Source: Methanomicrobium antiquum
GTDB taxonomy: Archaea; Halobacteriota; Methanomicrobia; Methanomicrobiales; Methanomicrobiaceae
Direction: 5' to 3'
Length of the DNA: 64,000 bases
NCBI RefSeq assembly: GCF_029633915.1
Contig: NZ_CP091092.1
Coordinates: forward strand, 2,170,001 to 2,234,000
Of the stretch, positions 60,859-64,000 are shown piece after piece. Both the position numbers and the translations under genes were made by a program. The notes beneath the pieces are model-generated. The model was not told where the DNA came from, ran no database searches, and saw only the letters and a program-made list of their open reading frames with translations. Each line of letters starts with the position of its first letter. Within the stretch, counting starts at the first letter, position 1.

Positions 60859-61560
60859 ATGCCCAGAGAAAAGATAATAGCCGGAGGTCTTGAAGGTGAC
60901 GGGATTGAGGGGCATAAAAAGAGATCAGGTGAGAAAAGCTCTGTTTATGATTCTCTACAGTCCCGTGATACAGAAAAACACAGCGAGGATATGGATAGTC
61001 CTTCTGCTGAGTTTGAATCTTCAAAGACAAAAAAGCGATCATCAAAAACAGTCTCTGATGAAAAGACTGATATATTTGAGAGTGATTTCGGATCTGTCAG
61101 ATCTAAAAGCGGATATAAGGCAGATTCATCTATTGGGAGCAGTTCAGATATTTTTTCAAACGGATTTGGATCAAAAGATGCAGGGTGGATGTCAGGGCGA
61201 AAGGCAAAGACACCTGAAAACCGTCCGGGAGCACCATTTGAAGAAAAAGCCGGGAAAGAATCTGATAAAAATAAATCTGCTGATATATTTGAGACTAAAA
61301 TTGCAAAAAATCCTCTTGAACCGGATAGCGAGGGTTTTAGCGTTCCGGAGAAATCTGAGAGAGCTTCACCTGAGAAAAATTCTGATCCCTTCTATACCGG
61401 ATTTGGATATTCAAATCAAAGAGAGAAAAAAGAAGAGATGTCTAAAAAATCTCCAAAATCTCAATTAGGGATGGAGCCTGATAGAAATGCACAGTCCTCT
61501 AAGAAAAAGGAGAAGAAAAATGCTGACGGCATAGATGATGAGGATGATCTCTTCAGCTGA
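60859..61560 (+). CDS. Disordered charged protein with repeated DxF...FG motifs
   Basis: 233 residues, almost wholly Ser/Lys/Glu/Asp with no predicted fold. Four spaced repeats of a short motif: DIFESDFGS, DIFSNGFGS, DIFETKIA, DPFYTGFGY, so D-(I/P)-F-x3-(D/G)-F-G in most. Ends GIDDEDDLFS. No signal peptide. Motif-bearing disordered proteins usually bind several copies of a partner. Start ATG 60859; no strong ribosome site. Unknown family. Confidence 0.6.
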   Translation: MPREKIIAGGLEGDGIEGHKKRSGEKSSVYDSLQSRDTEKHSEDMDSPSAEFESSKTKKRSSKTVSDEKTDIFESDFGSVRSKSGYKADSSIGSSSDIFSNGFGSKDAGWMSGRKAKTPENRPGAPFEEKAGKESDKNKSADIFETKIAKNPLEPDSEGFSVPEKSERASPEKNSDPFYTGFGYSNQREKKEEMSKKSPKSQLGMEPDRNAQSSKKKEKKNADGIDDEDDLFS

Positions 61561-61566
61561 ATAGGA

Positions 61567-61581
61567 GGGGAAATTTTCCCC
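61567..61581 (+). terminator. Inverted repeat after the disordered-protein gene
   Basis: GGGGAAA-T-TTTCCCC, 7 bp arms with a single central base, 6 bases past the TGA. A plausible 3' end or processing signal, though no long T-run follows. Confidence 0.3.
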
Positions 61582-61644
61582 TTAAATCCGGGTTTAGGGC
61601 GGTTTATGATTTTGATAATCTCTCTACCTGTCCCTGAACAGCTC

Positions 61645-62040
61645 TTAACAAACTTCTGACTCTAAAAATTCAATATCTTTTAAATCACTGACTATTATCT
61701 CAGCGTTGCCGTTGTATACTGAAACAAGACCTGTTGCTTTGATAATCTTCTTATCTGAAAGGAAATTATCTGAAAATAAATCCTCGTAATCTGCACCAAG
61801 CCTGAAAAATATATCAGGCCCGCTGGTTTTAATTATTAAGTGCCCGCCGGTGTTTGTTTTATAAATTTCTGATACATTTGCGGTTAAAACAACAAGTTCG
61901 CCTTCTGCTGATGAATTTGTATATGTTTTTGCAAACGAGGATTTGTCTGCTGTTGAGAGTATGAGGTGAGATGCCAAAACAGCAAAGAAAACTATTATCA
62001 AAAGCATTAATGCAAATTTTTCTTCCTTTTCAAAATTCAT
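61645..62040 (-). CDS. Membrane-anchored OB-fold protein
   Basis: 131 residues from ATG 62040 (a TTG two codons upstream is also in frame). One N-terminal helix (FALMLLIIVFFAVLASHLIL) then an outward or periplasm-side OB-fold-like barrel: GELVVLTANVSEIYKTNTGGHLIIKTSG, KIIKATGLVSVYNGNAEIIVSDLKDIEFL. OB folds bind nucleic acid or sugars; here anchored at the membrane. Its upstream region is the 10 bp repeat array. Not clearly in an operon. Confidence 0.65.
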   Translation of the reverse strand: MNFEKEEKFALMLLIIVFFAVLASHLILSTADKSSFAKTYTNSSAEGELVVLTANVSEIYKTNTGGHLIIKTSGPDIFFRLGADYEDLFSDNFLSDKKIIKATGLVSVYNGNAEIIVSDLKDIEFLESEVC

Positions 62041-62110
62041 GCACAATTCCTGAATTAGATTTTTAACATTTTAAATGCTGTTAATTTATTGTTTTTTTAT
62101 TGATTATATA

Positions 62111-62220
62111 TTGTTTATTTTTGTTTATTTTTGTTTATTTTTGTTTATTTTTGTTTATTTTTGTTTATTTTTGTTTATTTTTGTTTATTTTTGTTTATTT
62201 TTGTTTATTTTTGTTTATTT
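62111..62220. repeat. 10 bp tandem repeat, eleven perfect copies
   Basis: TTGTTTATTT repeated eleven times without a mismatch. It lies ~70 bases upstream of the OB-fold gene and between two leftward genes. One helical turn per unit implies all copies face the same side of the DNA. Its short, perfect nature suggests slippage, so copy number probably varies. Confidence 0.9.
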
Positions 62221-62268
62221 TTGTTTTTTACTGTTATTACTAAACTGCCTTTTTGGTGTGTAATTTAG

Positions 62269-62328
62269 ACAAATTAGCATAAATTTAAACAAATTAACTC
62301 AAATTTACGCAAATTAACACAAATTTAA
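62269..62328. repeat. 20 bp degenerate tandem repeat, three copies
   Basis: Units ACAAATTAGCATAAATTTAA, ACAAATTAACTCAAATTTAC and GCAAATTAACACAAATTTAA (62269-62288, 62289-62308, 62309-62328). Two helical turns per unit, next to the 10 bp array. AT-rich; probably bent DNA downstream of the archaellin-like gene. Confidence 0.7.
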
Positions 62329-62349
62329 AGAAATTTAGATATGTTTACA

Positions 62350-63030
62350 TTACATGTTCAGCTCCACAATTCTCTGGCTGATTATCTGTGGAGGGACTGT
62401 GAAGGCAATATTAAGAGGATTTAGTGATTTTGGCGTAAAATCTACAGAAAACTTCTGATAAGGCGCTACATTGAATTTTGGATATACGAGAATTGTAAAA
62501 ATTTCGTTTGGTTCGAGGATATTATCAGAATCTGCTGATGCAAGCGGAATCAGGCCTGACTTATCAGCAATTGTCCATGATGATTTAGGAAGAGGCCTTA
62601 AATCAGAATATTTTAGTTCTTCTGTATTTTGAGAATCTGAATTCAGTCTGAAGAGAATCACTGTATCTTCAAGATTAATGGAGATCTGTTTTCCGAAAGA
62701 TAGCCTGAGAGGTATTGTGCAGGCTCCAAGATTTGCACTTACAGGCTCTTTTGGTATTAGTTCAACACCTTCAAAGACTCCGCCTTTATTTTGTGCACCG
62801 TAACATGTACCGTCTCTTATTAGTATTTCCGCGGTCTCGTCTGTCGCAAATCCGATAATTCCACCGGGTGATTCAGCACTGTTTTGGGCGTTTTTGTTTT
62901 TAGAAAAAATATCCGGCATTACTGCTCCAAATACGATACTGGCGCAAAGGTATATGAAGATGCACAGAAATGCGGTTAAAATTATTATTTCAAGACCGGT
63001 TAATGCCTCATTTCCGGGTTCATTTTTCAT
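62350..63030 (-). CDS. Archaellin-like or pilin-like secreted protein
   Basis: 226 residues. N-terminus EALTGLEIIILTAFLCIFIYLCASIVF matches the class III signal of archaellins (TGLEAAIVLIAF), though the charged residue before the cut is Glu/Asn rather than Lys/Arg. The rest is beta-rich with GGIIGFATDETAEILIRDG and WTIADKSGLIPLASADSDNILEPNEIFTI, as in archaellin outer domains. Probably a filament or pilus subunit, or a solitary archaellin homologue; no fla/arl motor genes are in the window. TATA not clear. Confidence 0.7.
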   Translation of the reverse strand: MKNEPGNEALTGLEIIILTAFLCIFIYLCASIVFGAVMPDIFSKNKNAQNSAESPGGIIGFATDETAEILIRDGTCYGAQNKGGVFEGVELIPKEPVSANLGACTIPLRLSFGKQISINLEDTVILFRLNSDSQNTEELKYSDLRPLPKSSWTIADKSGLIPLASADSDNILEPNEIFTILVYPKFNVAPYQKFSVDFTPKSLNPLNIAFTVPPQIISQRIVELNM

Positions 63031-63169
63031 TATACAAAATATTGTCTTCTGATATTATTTATATCACCTCTGTCTTTTTTTTGAAGTTTTGTTTGTAATG
63101 ATTAGTCTGTAATAAATCTCAAAACTCAAAAGAGACATAATAATTAATTTTGTGCGATGAAAAACGCAC

Positions 63170-63310
63170 TTCTCATGCCGGATTTATATGATACTATTAT
63201 CCAAAAAATTGGTTTTATCAAATATAACTACATGCGGGTTTACCATGAAAATTACTTTGTATTTTTACATGAAATATGATATAAGACATAATTTCATGAA
63301 TTTTTTATAT
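63170..63310. repeat. REP-like fragments upstream of the TPR gene
   Basis: CATGAAAATTACTTTGTA...TTACATGAAATATGA and ATAATTTCATGAA, matching parts of the B unit; GTGCGATGAAAAACGCAC near 63151-63170 resembles the A-unit end. The 63031-63357 gap holds no gene I can support besides this. Confidence 0.4.
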
Positions 63311-63357
63311 CCAAATGTTCATATTCAGGAATAGCAAATTTTTAGACAGGTCTTTTA

Positions 63358-64000
63358 ATGAAAGTTAAATCTGTCATTTATCTTACATTCATCTTATTTT
63401 TGATATTTTTTGGTATATTTGTTATTGTATCTTCCAATAACGAATTAAGAGCAGGGACTGGAATATATATCGCAGACTACGGTCTTGAAAACAACAGGTA
63501 CGAATGGGGCATTTCCGCATGCGACTGGGCTTTGGAGGATAATCCTGAGAATAATGAAATACTGATTAGGAAAGTAAAACTTCTGGCAGCCCTTGAAAGA
63601 TATGATGAAGCATACATGCTTCAAAAGAAGGTTATATCCGGCGATGCTTCAAAAGCAGTATCTGACTGGGAGAGGCTTGGATATCTGGGAGTAAAGACCG
63701 GGGATTATAAAGGAGCAGTTTTAGCGTATGAGTCTGCTCTGTCCTGTACAATTGAAGAAGAAAAGTCAGGTAAAATGGATATTAGTGACAATGAGAAAAA
63801 AGCCGATCTTTTGATAAAACTTCAGCGTTATGATGAAGCGATTTTGATATATCAGTCGCTTGTTGAAAAAGAACCTGAAAATCCGTCCATCTGGATAGGT
63901 CTTGGAGATGCATATCTTTACAAGTCGCTTCTTGCAAGCGGACAGCTAAAAGACATGTACAGCACGCTTAGTCTTGAGAGACCGGAAGAGAAAAAATCCG
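63358..64000 (+). CDS. TPR-repeat protein, C-terminus cut by window end
   Basis: At least 214 residues, still open at the window end. N-terminal membrane helix (VIYLTFILFLIFFGIFVIV), then TPR-like repeats: YEWGISACDWALEDNPENNEILIRKVKLLAALERYDEAYML, WERLGYLGVKTGDYKGAVLAYESAL, KADLLIKLQRYDEAILIYQSLVEKEPENPSIWIGLGDAYL. TPRs are protein-binding helices; with the anchor it may be a membrane scaffold. Start ATG 63358 with ACAGGTC upstream. Confidence 0.75.
   Translation, partial: MKVKSVIYLTFILFLIFFGIFVIVSSNNELRAGTGIYIADYGLENNRYEWGISACDWALEDNPENNEILIRKVKLLAALERYDEAYMLQKKVISGDASKAVSDWERLGYLGVKTGDYKGAVLAYESALSCTIEEEKSGKMDISDNEKKADLLIKLQRYDEAILIYQSLVEKEPENPSIWIGLGDAYLYKSLLASGQLKDMYSTLSLERPEEKKS

Noticed and set aside
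62075-62263. Phe/Leu/Tyr-rich ORF over the 10 bp repeats
   Set aside because: The protein is only the translation of the TTGTTTATTT array; no ribosome site and no sensible composition.

Overview
The window comes from an archaeon, most likely a methanogen of the Methanomicrobiales. Evidence: an archaeal type 2 glyceraldehyde-3-phosphate dehydrogenase, a RIO1 kinase, a short archaeal TyrRS, a DUF3821-type S-layer protein, an archaellin-like class III signal peptide, TATA-type promoters, GGAG/GGTGAT ribosome sites and no bacterial -35/-10 signals. The genus (Methanoplanus or Methanolacinia-like) is a guess. No rRNA, tRNA or CRISPR array was seen.

Left accessory part (about 1 to 14 kb). A lipoprotein fragment and a PadR-ABC export operon (346 to 2700) are followed by a secreted-protein island (3.0 to 12.8 kb). 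The island holds a secreted metzincin-type protease with a membrane-anchored partner, and two copies (plus one fragment) of a secreted protein with a W-C-x-G-x-C-H-Y-E signature. Each copy is followed by one or two homologous 5-TM membrane proteins. All these secreted proteins share nearly the same signal peptide and leader DNA although the mature parts differ. Two ~540 bp divergent intergenic regions are duplicated. Each carries a conserved 21-codon small ORF, several inverted repeats and a repeated TGACGAGTTTTG box next to TATA boxes. An IS5-family element has split one small secreted-protein gene; a MITE-like element lies at 3.2 kb. A small ArsR-like regulator cassette follows.

Housekeeping block (14 to 19 kb): RIO1 kinase, Kef-type antiporter, TyrRS and a C_GCAxxG_C_C protein.

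Second surface-protein island (19 to 28 kb): three divergently arranged pairs of a membrane-anchored beta-propeller protein (leftward) and a secreted protein (rightward). They arose by tandem duplication with gene conversion. One propeller gene is broken inside its signal peptide by an intact IS1634-family element with a 6 bp target duplication. The third pair leads into a membrane-tethered double winged-helix regulator. A similar secreted-protein plus regulator pair lies at 11.6 to 12.8 kb. A MNT/HEPN pair follows.

Core part (29 to 64 kb): a Feo iron-uptake operon with a split FeoB and three FeoA-like proteins, methyltransferases, PAS/GAF sensors and response regulators, UbiB-type kinase, DUF3821 surface protein, GAPDH, a degenerate radical-SAM-like protein, two SLC13-type transporters, a DtxR-type repressor, TrmO, a disordered repeat protein, an archaellin-like protein and a TPR protein cut by the window end. 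A REP-like palindromic repeat is scattered between genes here and was not noticed in the first 29 kb. A strongly folded intergenic region at 44.95 to 45.45 kb may be a non-coding RNA gene.

All functional calls come from reading motifs by eye; no searches were run.
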